Assembly (NCBI GenBank): GCA_009733575.1
Contig: ML769407.1
Coordinates: forward strand, 62,001-126,000
From: Gymnopus androsaceus JB14
Taxonomy: Eukaryota; Basidiomycota; Agaricomycetes; Agaricales; Omphalotaceae
Reading direction: 5' to 3'
Length of the DNA stretch: 64,000 bases
Below, piece by piece: positions 37,023 through 47,967 of this stretch (positions are counted from its first letter, which is position 1; the number at the start of each line of letters is the position of its first letter). The position numbers were made by a program, and so were the translations under genes. The notes under the pieces were generated by a model, which saw nothing but the letters and a program-made list of their open reading frames with translations, was not told where the DNA came from and ran no database searches.

Positions 37023-38852
37023 TCAAGTGTTCATCTCTGCACTCAAGCTACTCCAGAATGCGCATCGGGCAGCCTGTGCATCAGTCACATTTTCCATCGT
37101 AATTTCTCCAGGGTGTAAAAGGATATGTGAGCTACCAAGGCTGGAGTTGGTCACAGGCCAAAAAAGGAGGAATAACAGTAATTCAGCGGCACTTAAGCTA
37201 AGTAGCGGGAAGGTTTCAATGCACCCACCACAAATTGACGCGTTGGTAGCACTAGGAGTCTGAGAAGTGACAAAAGAGGACCAATACTGCTGCATAGCTG
37301 CAAAGAGTGTGCCATCATCTCCAGTATATTTCGATGGCGAGTAAAAGAGTGCTATCAAGTCATATGCATGGACAGATCCTTGATCCGGGTTGTCGTAGCT
37401 GGAAAGCAATAAGCATCACTAGTGCTTTCACAATTCATGAAAAAACTCACCGATACTGAAACAAATTTACAGTCTCGTAGCAGCAGCACACACCATCAAT
37501 CCACTACAAATACACCTAGCTTCACCATACATCTGCTGTCCCTGGAGGCTAAGAGAGTCGTTGTAATCAGCCAGGGGGTAATGCTCCAGTGCGGCATTGA
37601 ATGATGCGCTGGTGAGGCTAGGGAATTGTCCGGAGATGAAGTTATAAACCGTCATCTTTGTTGCACTTGGTTCTGAGGTGTTGACGGCCGGATTTGTTAG
37701 CTCGGCGGACCAGTTTGCGCCTTCATCTGTGTTGGATCTAAGGAAGAGGGTGTCGCATTAAAGCAAGAGCCCAAGTGAAGTTTCGTGTGATAACTTACCC
37801 AAATAGAACCGGTACTTGAGCGAAGGCGCCACTAGCAAATGCTTCGACTGGCCTGGTCTTAATAAAGTACCTGATTAGATAGACAATGATTGAACGGACA
37901 TTCTTGTGAAACGAAAGCGGATCCTAGGCTTACCGTCGACGCAAGGTTCGAAAACAAATAACGTTGAGGTACGGTTGTCTACCACCTGTGACCCAGCAGC
38001 CGCAATAGTGTCCGAGTCTGCTGCTAGGAGACAGGCCATAACCTCGGAGGAAGAAGAGCAGCCACTTTAATGAGAGTCAAAGGGATGGTCTGATTCTGGA
38101 TAGATCCAAAGAACACTTACGCAAACTCAGCAAACAAATCAAAGATGCCATTGATATAGTCACTGTCGTATTCAGGCATATAGCTTAAGGATGCGCTATC
38201 GCCCATGATAGGATTGTTTTGTTGGTCTGCTTCCCAGATTGGAATCCGCTGCGCAGTGATACCAGACCATGACAGGAAGATTTTGACTTTAGTTATGTCA
38301 TCTGATGGGGACATAAATCTGTGAGTAGTAGGGTTATCAATGGAACAACGACCCAATGTGCTTGACGGAATGACGGGGCACTCACATTTGCAAACAGGCA
38401 ATCCTCCGAGGTTCCAGATACCATGCTTGTTTGAGGAACTGGTATGCAAAGCATTTCCAAACTGCAGCAAATATAACGCAAAAATGGAAAGGAGTGCAAG
38501 TTAGTGTTCGAGAGGAGGATCATAAGTTACTGAATGCTCACCGAGGACGCAATAACCACCCCAAGATGCGTTGTAGGTGGGAACACCGGAGCTTTCCATC
38601 TCAGTTTGCCGATGGGAGGTTCAGCATAACGGACTCCCAAAAAGGCGGTAATGCCAGCGGTGACGTTCTCGACACCGATAAATGTTCCGTCTAAGTATGA
38701 ATCAAAGTAGGAGCTAGTGCGTGAAGCTCAGGCGAAAAGATTTACGCACAGTCCAGCTTCACAATAGCCCGTGCCGATACCTTCGAAAAAGCCAGGGAGT
38801 ACACATACAGCATAAAAAGCCTGAGAGCGTTGACGAGAGTGAGTGCATTCAT
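37023..38852 (-). pseudogene. Secreted carboxylesterase/lipase type B lacking its catalytic core
   Basis: The N-terminal part is present in four exons: a signal peptide (MNALTLVNALRLFML), VKLDYGTFIGVENVTAG, FLGVRYAEPPIGKLRWKAP, SGTSEDCLFAN, VMVWYH and GFQSGKQ. The C-terminal part is also present: MPEYDSDYINGIFDLFAEFAG, VEAFASGAFAQVPVLFGSN, TDEGANW, NFISGQFPSLTSASF and LLHPGEITMENVTDAQAAR. Between them, near 38190-38210, about 150 or more residues expected in this family are gone, including the nucleophile elbow G-E-S-A-G. One extra T near 38444-38446, further frame changes in exon 4 and a shift before YRYDNPDQG add to the damage. The catalytic Ser is missing, so no esterase activity is expected. 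Parent family: extracellular ester hydrolases of mushrooms. Confidence 0.8.
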
Positions 38853-39462
38853 CCCGTCCCAGTCGCTGAATGACGATGATTTCAACTTTTCAGGAGGTTA
38901 AGATCGTTAATCAGGTTATACGTACACATTTTGTAGCGCGCTCGACGCACACAAGCCTTCCAGTGGGAGTAGCTGACTGCGACGGTCAAAAACTTGACCG
39001 ACGGAGATCATAATGAATGAGTACTGACTCGTTTTGATGACATACAAAAATTCATCCGTAATTCAACCGCGCTGCCAGTGGAAAAACTCCTCTGCGAGTC
39101 GTTCTCAAATCGACAAGATCTAGTTTCCCAATTACATATGCTTTAGATTTGAAGTTCATCATAGCACACTAGACAGTCTGATTACGGGAGGGAAAAGTGA
39201 GCTTCTTGCAAAGGATCGATCGTCGTTGTACTTACAATGCGTGGGCTTGTCAGGAATGGGGTACTATAATGCAACATTCAAAATCGATTTCGGCATAGTA
39301 CACTTGAGTACACCCAGATATTTTTTATCTTTTGAAGATTCAAATGATGTTTAGGTTTATCCAAGCCTGGTTGAAGCGCGGGTTACCAGAGCATCTCACA
39401 AGTTCTAGTCTGCCTGTGGACGAAAACAAGGGGATTCAACGATAGATTGAATACAAAGGAAG
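38853..39462. other. Intergenic, nothing recognised
   Basis: Upstream region of the carboxylesterase relic; no ORF of note. Confidence 0.5.
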
Positions 39463-39470
39463 CGCTCGCC

Positions 39471-40003
39471 CAGTGTTCTACCAAAGGCCTAAGCCTTAAG
39501 TACATAGGCCTTAAGTTAAGGCCTTATGTTAAGGCTTCAGGACTTTCCTCAAACCCCTTAAGGCCTTAACAAAGGCTTAAGCGGCTCTGTACCAAGCCAA
39601 AATTGAGCCAAAAGTGAAACACTTATGTAGGAATATTTAATAAAGTCTCATTTTTCTACCTTTAACTTGATATTTCCATAATAAAGTAATATATTATTCC
39701 AAAAGGATACTTAGTTGATGAAGTGCAGAGCTTATGGAGACACTGGTGGCTGTTGAAGGTGCTATACCTGACAATGGTGCTAACAAGATTGGTAATGAGG
39801 AAGAATATATTGTAAACCATAATCTAGAATTCTGTATAACACAAAATTTCATTATCTCCTGTGGCACTGGCCTGACATGGGCAGTTTAAAAATAAATAAA
39901 AAATCAACTTAAGGCTTAATTAAGGCCTTAAATTAAGGCCTTAAATGGTCTTAAGCCCTAAAGATTTTGAGATTGTTATTTAAGGGCTTATGGTAGAACA
40001 CTG
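39471..40003. mobile_element. 533-bp non-autonomous DNA transposon, hAT-like MITE
   Basis: The ends are inverted: CAGTGTTCTACC at the left and GGTAGAACACTG at the right. CAGTG fits the hAT end consensus (Y-A-R-N-G). The direct repeat CGCTCGCC lies immediately left of the element (39463-39470) and again at 40006-40013, two bases beyond the right end, the 8-bp size expected of hAT target duplications. Both subterminal zones are crowded with GGCCTTAA / CTTAAG motifs in both orientations (39485-39585 and 39900-39975), a usual sign of transposase-binding repeats. The middle is AT-rich with no coding capacity. It carries no transposase, so it would need one from elsewhere. Confidence 0.8.
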
Positions 40004-40013
40004 CTCGCTCGCC

Positions 40014-42147
40014 AGCCGGCGCCGTCGATGCGTCATACACTGCGCACCTGAAAGAAAGTAATACTAATAGTTTTATAGAATTGCTACATGTTACGAATAT
40101 GCAAATCTATTGGAAAGTACACAGATGTACATCGTAGTGGTAAAACATTCTGGAAAATTTATGGCAGTAGGATTACGGATGTGAATCGTGGATGTAAATA
40201 AGTATAAGTATGTAGTCCTTGAAAATCTTCGAAATCAAACCTGAACCCCTACGCTCGTGTAAGACTTCTGGACTACATTCCTTCGCAGAAGCCCAAGCCC
40301 AAAATCTCGAGAAGCCTGGGGATCCAAGCTTTTAGCTCTGCAAACAGGGACTTTTACGAACCTTCACTTGGCCACGACTGGCAGCAACAGGAGGAGCGAG
40401 CGTCCTCATACGCTTGAGTACCATAGGAGCATGGTCGGCTTGATGTTTCCGAGCACTCGGAGAATGATCTCGATGACCTTAGAGGAGTGAAATTCGCTGG
40501 CAGGAGTAGATTCACTGGCATCAAGTGAGCCAAAAAGACGACCAACCCTGGAGCAGCACACAGAGAATTGAGAGCCGACTCTCCTTGAGCTGAAGCCTTG
40601 ACCGGGGTGAAGATCCAACTTCCTGGCAGCGCGCAACCAAAATCGGTCCAGTTGCAAGCAGATCAGGGTCAAAAAAAGAGCTATCATCGTCCACGAACAC
40701 GAAACTGTCCTCTGACGAACTCTTGCAAGCTGAGCTGGTCGCAGGAGAAAAATCCCAATCGCAAATGAAGGTAGATACGAAGTCACTCAATGATGTGAAA
40801 GGGTTAAATCGACGTATGAGCTGGCGTCTAACTCGTTATCCGCACTGGACATGACCAGCCGGGTGTCTTTGGCGTACGGAACAGTGAGGCCTAGTGAAAC
40901 TTCAATCCGGTCGAGAGTTGTCGGGATTGCCGACATGTTTACCGGGGACAGGGAGCCCTAATACTGCTTCGATACGGTCTAGAGTATTGTCCGCGCCACC
41001 CTGAAAAAACAACAGCATAAATGAAACCTTGGACAACCGCGATGAAGATCAAGCAACTCACGGGAGAAATAGGATCTGCCGAAGCAACTTCTGCGGCCTA
41101 TGTACTCAACTGTATACCAATCAACATCCGGAATGGCACTCACGGAAGAGATAGAAGAAACTCCTCCAGAACTCGGAGTAAGAGGAGGAGAAAGACCTCG
41201 TCCAGCGTTATCGAAACAAGTAGAAGAAGGTCTCGGGGTTCTATGAAGAGGGATCGATAGAGGTGGTCCGAAGGACGGTTGGCTTCGATTATGGACATGC
41301 TGTCGTACTCATACACGCGAGCCAATCTTTCTGATGGTGGTTAGTTAGTGAAAGTTGCTCAGAAAGAGGCATATTATACGAACAGTGTTCTCTTCGAGGA
41401 ATGGCTGGCTCGTACTACCATGAGGTGCTTCCGGGAGCTGAGGAAGGGGTTCTTGAGGTGCGGGCCAATATCGACGTCGGATCAACCTCTTATTATCTGA
41501 CGAGCTGGATAGCTGGAGATCATTCTCAGACAAAATATTAAGGGCATGTCGTATTCTAGGGCTTGATCCTGAGGCCACATAGATGAGTTTGACCAAACTC
41601 AAAATGATCGCTGAGACCAACGTACCAATACGTCTGCGAATTGGGCTGCGGTGCGTTACTGACAATTCTGCTACCTTCGTCTTTCCCTAAATAAAATTTC
41701 AGGCGGCCATGCAAATAGCTATTAGAACAGCAGCGTGCCTCAGCTTCAATCGACAAAACTGCACTGATGATCACTCTTGATGACAGAGTGCCAATCAACG
41801 GAAAAGTTGGTTAGCGTTAGGATCGTGTGGCGAATGGCGATTAAACTCAATAGCACTGAATCCAATGGATGCATATTTCTCAAGAAAAGTGAGAGCATGT
41901 TGTAGCAAGATATACCTAGGGTAAGATGGAGTAATAAGTGATTCGGATGTCTGCAATTCAAAAGCGACACTTGCATCCAAATACTTTCGCGTCAATGTGC
42001 TTCTTTTGCACTACTAGCGACCTTGATTCCTCCTTAACGATGATCCTTGCCAGATTTAACCAGCTCTTGAGTGATCAGATACTGGTACCGAGCGAATTCG
42101 AATCCAAGTTTGAGCTAAGAGCTGAGAGTTTGTAGCCTAAAGCAGTC
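40014..42147 (-). other. Unassigned region with possible decayed minus-strand gene
   Basis: Several minus-strand stretches look coding by composition: IRHALNILSENDLQLSSSS (about 41550), a Pro/Ser-rich TPSSGGVSSISS at a GT donor near 41145, and the duplicated phrases TLDRIEAVLGLPVP (about 40985-40945) and TLDRIEVSLGLTVP (about 40915-40875). FVSTFICDWDFSPATSS and SSEDSFVFVDDDSSFF follow at about 40780-40690. They sit in different frames and I could not join them into one model. I do not recognise the family. It could be a fast-evolving regulatory protein or a relic. Confidence 0.3.
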
Positions 42148-42216
42148 CCTCTAAGAGGTTGGCGTTATAAAGTAAGAAACCTCGTTAGTTTCTTACTTTT
42201 CGTCACCTCTTAGAGG
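42148..42216. repeat. 69-bp perfect foldback (nested inverted repeat)
   Basis: Outer arms CCTCTAAGAGGT and ACCTCTTAGAGG are exact reverse complements over 12 bases. Inside them AGTAAGAAAC and GTTTCTTACT form a second perfect 10-base stem around the loop CTCGTTA. The outer arm is itself almost palindromic. It may be a very small foldback element or a transcript terminator; there is no gene close enough to decide. Confidence 0.7.
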
Positions 42217-43384
42217 ATTGTCACCAAGCTAGAGTTTGCATCGCGTTGGTTTGCATTAGATGAGAGAGTAGGTCATCGTGACGAGCGAGTTCAAGAGACA
42301 AAGTCATTATGTGAATAAGCGAGCATTATGAAAGTCCTCCAGGGAGCTTCAGCTGATGATGTTTGTGGTTCAGTGTGGTTCAGGTTGAAGAGTCCGTTAT
42401 TCGCATCAATTTCCCACGAATTCGCGTCGCGTCGGCTAACTCTCTTATAACTTTCTCTTGCTCAAAGAGCTTTCTCCCCATAAAAGCTTTAAGAATGGAA
42501 TCCATCCCAAGTCCAAACCAAACCCAAACGGCATTTCTGTAAAACAGTAAATCTTTGGACGATATATTTTTGTCCCCTAACTTCAAGTTGAAACCAACCA
42601 AAGCGTACTAAGCGTTTTGGCTGTAAACTGTCTATAATTTAAATCGAATCCTCGAGGTCAAATCGAAAAAATTATATAGTATCGTGGTGAATAGATGGCC
42701 TTACAACGTGTAACTCTGGACTATTGCACTCTGACGTGGGATGGACTCAACCCGAGTTCGCTTTCTTCATAAAAGCGTTCCGGGACTCTCCTCCTCTGCT
42801 CAGATCCAGAACGGGGTCCCTATGTTTCTATAGAGCATACTGCAGGAGGCCTTTACCCAGCAATAAACCATCATTACACGGTATCGATTGGTCATTAGCT
42901 CTTGAAGCTTTTCCCGGTCTACTTGAAGCTCTGGAGTCTGGAGTGGGTGAGAGCGACAAGGTCGATGACAGTCGGCACACTGTCACGGCGAAGCATTGTA
43001 CTTCTTTCCTTCCTTCTTCTATCACTATGCAGTGAGTTTTCTTTTGTTATCTTCAACTAGTACACATGAGGTGCATGCACTACCTCGTCAATATAAATCT
43101 GTCCAATATGAAGTGCGGACCTTGACCAGGCCTTTCGATAGTTTCCTGATTTTTGAATGGCTCACTTCATGTATGAAATTCCGATATGAATTCTCCGAGT
43201 ATACAACTGTAACAGTTAGGCAACTGGGCAATGGTACGCAAAGATGAGCACTTCTTATTATTATTATCAAGCTTCGCTCGTCGACGCCGCAAAGGTCCAT
43301 CCAGCTAAGACGTTGGCTCGGATTTATTGATCAAAAATTGGTGAAAAAAAACAGATCCTTGGATGCAAATAATACAGCGTGTAG
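42217..43384. other. Intergenic, nothing recognised
   Basis: Short open frames on both strands (for example 42601-42380 minus) lack family support. Confidence 0.45.
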
Positions 43385-44277
43385 CTACTTTCGAACAGCA
43401 TACAAAAAGCCATCAAGCCCCCTTTCGCCAACAGTCGCAATTGTCGTGGCTTCAACTTCCTTGTCCGCTTTCAAATCAGCCAAAAGTTGCCTGATGCCAA
43501 GTAAGTACGTGTCAAGAAGAAAGTGGTCGGTGACGCTCAGGTCGTTAACTAGGCAGAATAGCACTACATTATCGAAAAGCTATATGTCGTGGAAAAGGAG
43601 AATCATCAACTTGAGAAGGAAGGTCCCGAAAAAAGTAACATACGATTACACCGCCCTTTTTCACGAGACGCTTGGCTTCAGTAAAATACTTGGGGTATGA
43701 TGCCTTGTCAGCGTCGATAAAGATCAAGTCAAACGGGACATCAGGGTGAAGATTCTCCATCGATTCACTCGCAGGACCAATAATAACTTTGCACTTGTCC
43801 TCGAGTCCAGCTTTAGCTAAATTTTCTTTAGCGACCTGCGTGAAAAAAGGGTGTTCGGTTAGAGATATTAAAAAAATACTAGGTCAATGCACACCTGGGC
43901 GTGTTTTTCATCAATCTCAAGGGTGACCAGCGTCCCATCATCAGGAAGTGCTCTCCCCAACCAAATGCTAGAGTATCTACATATCAAATCGGAGTCAATC
44001 GGACAATGAAATTTTGAAATCTTGTCAAATACCATACATACCCGCCGAGAGTCCCAACTTCCAAAATCCTCTTCGCTCCTATAGACTGAGCAACCAAGTT
44101 CAAAAGCTTACCCTGCGAAGGACTAACAGCGATGCAAGGCAGCCCGTGGTCGCTACAGTTCTTTACAGCCAAGTCCAAAACTTCATCTTCAGCGATGAGG
44201 AATGAGTTGTGGTACTGGTCGATTTTCGCCCAGTCGGCGATAGAGTAGGGGGCGTTGACAGTACTGCTATCTATCAT
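43385..44277 (-). CDS. Class I SAM-dependent O-methyltransferase
   Basis: Caffeoyl-CoA/catechol-type O-methyltransferase of small molecules; substrate unknown. Four exons: 44277-44042, 43976-43895, 43835-43644 and 43579-43385. Motifs: HGLPCIAVSPSQGKLLNLVA, the SAM-binding AKRILEVGTLGGYSSIWLG, VTLEIDEKHAQVAKENL, FDLIFIDADKASYPKYF, where Asp binds metal, and the C-terminal EATTIATVGERGLDGF. Frame is intact throughout. The segment after FDNVV (LFCLVNDLSVTDHFLLDTYL) differs from the usual NGRV-type loop, so the metal/substrate loop may be changed. A damaged copy lies 6 kb away at 50342-51340. Confidence 0.87.
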
Positions 44278-44802
44278 GATGTAGAATGTAGCTGGGGAAA
44301 ACTTGAACTGCCTTTGACTGAGGAGAAGAACGTGTTAGTCGAAAACCAACAGGTTACTTTGAGGGTATGAGATGTAGTTGGGTTTTCTCGAGACAATAAA
44401 TAGGAAAACGATAGGTCAAACATGAGGTCGAACATTGGAGTGACCGCCCTCACTGACCCTGCACTAAAATAGGTATCGATGAAACAGCTGGACTGAAATT
44501 CAGCAATATATGTAAGGTTATACATGTAGCTGATTCCAGCGCTATCTTACCCTTGTCGAATTTGTACACATGGCTTGGCTAAGAGACTCCAGAGTCCAAG
44601 AGACAGAGCATGTATATACAGTAACTGTAAGTCCTAGGAAAGCGTGTCACGAGTATGATAGATGAACATCAAGAGGGTAGAAGGACAGACAGAGGCTGAC
44701 CTAGATCGACTGCGACTCCGACTCGCTCCAGGATAGATAAAGAAAAACCGGAGACAATTAATAGACATTTGCCATGATGCTGACCCTGTACTCATCGCTT
44801 AA

Positions 44803-45224
44803 CTAACTTGGGGATAACCCTGCATCTTCGACGCCGCGATTGGTCGGAATCACAGCAGAAATAGTACTAGTGCATTTTCCTGGAGGCCAATCTTGCGATC
44901 TTGCCCAATCATCATCGGTCATCCCTGCATTAAATCACAGATTAAGCCCGCCAATTTTTATCAGTGAAGCAAAGACTATGGCACGTAGTCACATACTACG
45001 CTCGTGGTTATTTGTCCGTCAATATTAAGGTCGACCTTCGGCCCATCTTCGACAGGGATATTGTACCAACGTTTTTTTGGCGCTAAGTACCACTGCATTT
45101 CGATTCTTTCGAGATCACAGTCGTGCCCCTGCTCTGGAGCTCCAAGTCGGCCTAGAATGAGCGCTCCTTTGAGATCCAAGACCTGAGAGTGAGCGCCGAG
45201 GCATAAGGGCAGAGCAGCGGCCAT
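44803..45224 (-). CDS. Small conserved-looking protein of unknown function
   Basis: Two exons, 45224-44997 and 44924-44803. The first encodes MAAALPLCLGAHSQVLDLKG, then LILGRLGAPEQGHDCDLERI, MQWYLAPKKRWYNIPVEDGP and VDLNIDGQITTS. The second encodes MTDDDWARSQDWPPGKCTST and ends GVEDAGLSPS. The join is one base out of frame, so one extra or missing base is likely. I know of no function. No signal peptide and no membrane segment. Confidence 0.5.
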
Positions 45225-47440
45225 TCAAAAATTCTGGTATTGTAGTTTGTATATTGTTCTGGAAGTTCGGACATTTTCATTTTGGCCATGGCTACGGTAT
45301 CGCGAAGCCCAAGCGAAGCCGTCTTTCCATTCCTGCTTTCGCTTCGCCTAGGCCACCTCCGCTATTATCGTTTGCATAATGTTGTTCTGGAGGTCAGCAC
45401 TTTTTCGAACTTGTTTGTTTGGGCCCGCAAGTGAATGGGAACCTATGGAAACGAAAGTCTGCGTCCTAGGAGGACATCATAACAGCGGAGAAGCATTCCA
45501 CTGACTCTTGAGGAGATAGTGACTTGGAAGACTCTTCTAAGGAAAATAAGTGAATAGATAATATTAATACAACGTACCTGCAGCTGCCAGCACCATAATG
45601 AATGAAGGTAACGTCTGGTAACGTGTTGAGCACCTGAAACGTAAAATAAAGTAAGTAATTTTGCAAGTAATAGAAGATGTCAAGAAACTAGTTTCAGAGT
45701 CCACACCAATCAGCATACTCCCACAATCTGAGGTCAGAAATGGATGATCGGACAGGTGGCACTTATTGAACGCGCTTGTTTCTTTTTTTTCTTCTGTCCT
45801 ATAACCACGTCGACTTGATCGTCTCCTTCGTCGCGGTACAACTGTGCACATGGCGCCTCTTTTTCCTCACTCAGTTCGTAGACGAAAGCTGCGGCTCAGA
45901 TTCCGGGACAGAATTAGCAAAGGTGTGTACTAGACTTCTGAAATGATGCATAATCTGACGTTCTCCGCAACAGGACCCCTCAAAGCTGTCTTTCTGGCTA
46001 TTGCTTCGGGCTCTCAGTAGACTACAAATCACCTTCTGGTAACACCTCGAATACAGCTGCCTCTGCATAATCTGCCAGTGCCTCACACAGCTTGCTCTAT
46101 TTTGTCGCCATCGCCAATATTATCACCATCAGCAATCGCACCTACCTGTCATCGCACCTAGTTCCATAGCACCTAGTTCTATATTCTCACCAGCATTCGG
46201 GAACTTGAGTGTGCAGTTTCAGCGCCAGCTGATCCTGCAAGCTATGATAATTCTCCCTCTCGGCAACGCTGCTACAACTACAGGTAATCTCAATTCCGAA
46301 GAAAAAATACTGGGTAACTCTCTAGTTGCTTTCTTTCATAACAATACTGATCATTACTCACTTTTACAGGTAGATCCATTGTGAGTGCTTCTTGTAGAAC
46401 TCTCAATTAGCTGTGCTCATCGGTCAATTTGTTCACCTCTAGCGCGTCTCACTCAGTCACCCAAACGGTCCCACCTCCTTCGGCGGTGTTCAACAGTACC
46501 GTGAAAGCCAATCATGCGATTACAGCACGGTTCGTCTCCACCATACTTGTTGCTTCAGCAAACTGACTCAACAAGATGCACAAAGTCGACGCTGAATTCA
46601 CTACAGTATGGAAGGATGTTCCGAAGGCAATGAAAGATGTACGTTACTGAGTTCTTTGGTTTTCACGTAGGCTGAAGTTCACCACAGACGTACATCGCAC
46701 AAGCCAGAAGGCTGAAGAAGGTGAGTAATACCACTTTGTCGTAGTCTTTTCTCAAGCTAACAAGTTGCTGTTAGATACGGAAGGCAAACGAGATGACTGG
46801 AATGCCCACCGACAGTGATGATATTGATGGCGGAGGGAGTGGGGGAGCAGTGAGCGGAGCAAGAGGAGGGAGTAGCGAAGCCTACCCATACATTACCGGA
46901 CCATACCAGCTTATTCTTGTACGTGAAATTTGCTAGTATTAATACATAAATTTGGCAGGGGTTCGGAACACTCGGAATTCTGAGTTTCTCAGTTTATCTC
47001 AGACCGTTTCGGTGCAGGTCCTCACTGGGCGATCGAATGAGCTACTAACTTCAGCCAAAATGGATACTTGCCGACTCCCGCAACTGAAGGGGAATGCCGT
47101 TGTTTGAAGCTGACAATGACATATGCTCAATGCTTCCAGAGTCTCTAGTAATTGGAGGTCAAGAAGTCTTTTCACGCGTACTAACATTCTTTAATACAAT
47201 TCCAGATATTAGCCTCCGCTTTTTGTCTACTGGAAGGTCCTTTGTACGTTTCCGCTCCGAGTCTCCGATTCGATTCCGAACCTCAGCTGCACGGCTATAG
47301 TTCGGTTCTCTTACAATGTTACATACATTGCTTACTTCTTACTTCTTTCTTATCTTCATCACCTGTATCGTACGATGCTTTTCCCTCCGCAAACGAGCCT
47401 ATAAAGACCTCAACCTCACAACGTGTATCCCCGCATTACA
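45225..47440. other. Intergenic, possible small multi-exon frames at 46245-46920
   Basis: Plus-strand pieces with splice-like edges occur (for example VSLSHPNGPTSFGGVQQYRE around 46445-46500, and Gly/Ser-rich DDIDGGGSGGAVSGARGGSS around 46820-46880), but they cannot be linked with confidence. The rest shows nothing. Confidence 0.3.
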
Positions 47441-47942
47441 ATGACTACCAACCCCGTTCCATGCAGTGTGGTCGCCGCCGCCATGAAACAAAGTGGTATG
47501 TCTTGCATCCCTCTTGGTTGATACAAGCTGATCCTTTTCTAGGCATGGACTATAAAGCCATAGCGAGCAAGACTAATCTAACCGAGAAGACAGTTGAGCA
47601 ATGTATGTTTCTCCTACTTGCTCTCTTACCTCTTCACCACTGATCACTACAATAGTGTGCACAGGAAGGCAGCAAGCAACTCCGGAGCAGCACGAAGCTA
47701 TCTCAAAAGCCTTAGGGATTTTCAAAGAGGACGAGACTAATATCACCGAGAAGAAAGTTGAGGAACGTATGTTCCTCCTATTTGCTCTGTTACCTTTACT
47801 ACATCACTGGCCACTACAATAGCATGCACAGGAAGGCAGCAAGCAACTTCGGAGCAGCACGAAGCCAGTTCTAGAGCCTTGGGGAGATTCAGAGCCGTGA
47901 ATCGTTTCCGTTTTTGGGCTCGACTCGTCCTCTTAACGTGAC
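47441..47942 (+). CDS. Cyanase-type helical (HTH-like) small protein with duplicated exon
   Basis: Exons: 47441-47495, 47543-47602, 47656-47766 and 47823-47942. The start MTTNPVPCSVVAAAMKQSG leads to MDYKAIASKTNLTEKTVEQ and LCTGRQQATPEQHEAISKAL, the N-terminal helical domain pattern seen in cyanases (reads as a lambda-repressor-like fold). The cyanase catalytic C-terminal domain is absent, so this is not expected to break down cyanate. The intron plus exon 3 has been copied in tandem: CTGRQQATSEQHEASSRALG appears again in exon 4, and the NLTEKTVE / NITEKKVE helix recurs. Its stop is 25 bases before the next start codon candidate. Confidence 0.7.
47573..47900 (+). repeat. Tandem duplication of about 164 bp (exon plus intron)
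   Basis: The block from AAT-CTAACCGAGAAG (about 47575) recurs from AAT-ATCACCGAGAAG (about 47739), 164 bases later, and both copies keep the intron (GTATGTTTC.. and GTATGTTCC.. to ACTACAATAG) and the exon start TGCACAGGAAGGCAGCAAGC. Divergence is moderate, so the event is not brand new. Confidence 0.8.
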
Positions 47943-47967
47943 TTTTAGGCAGCTCAACGCGTTATGC

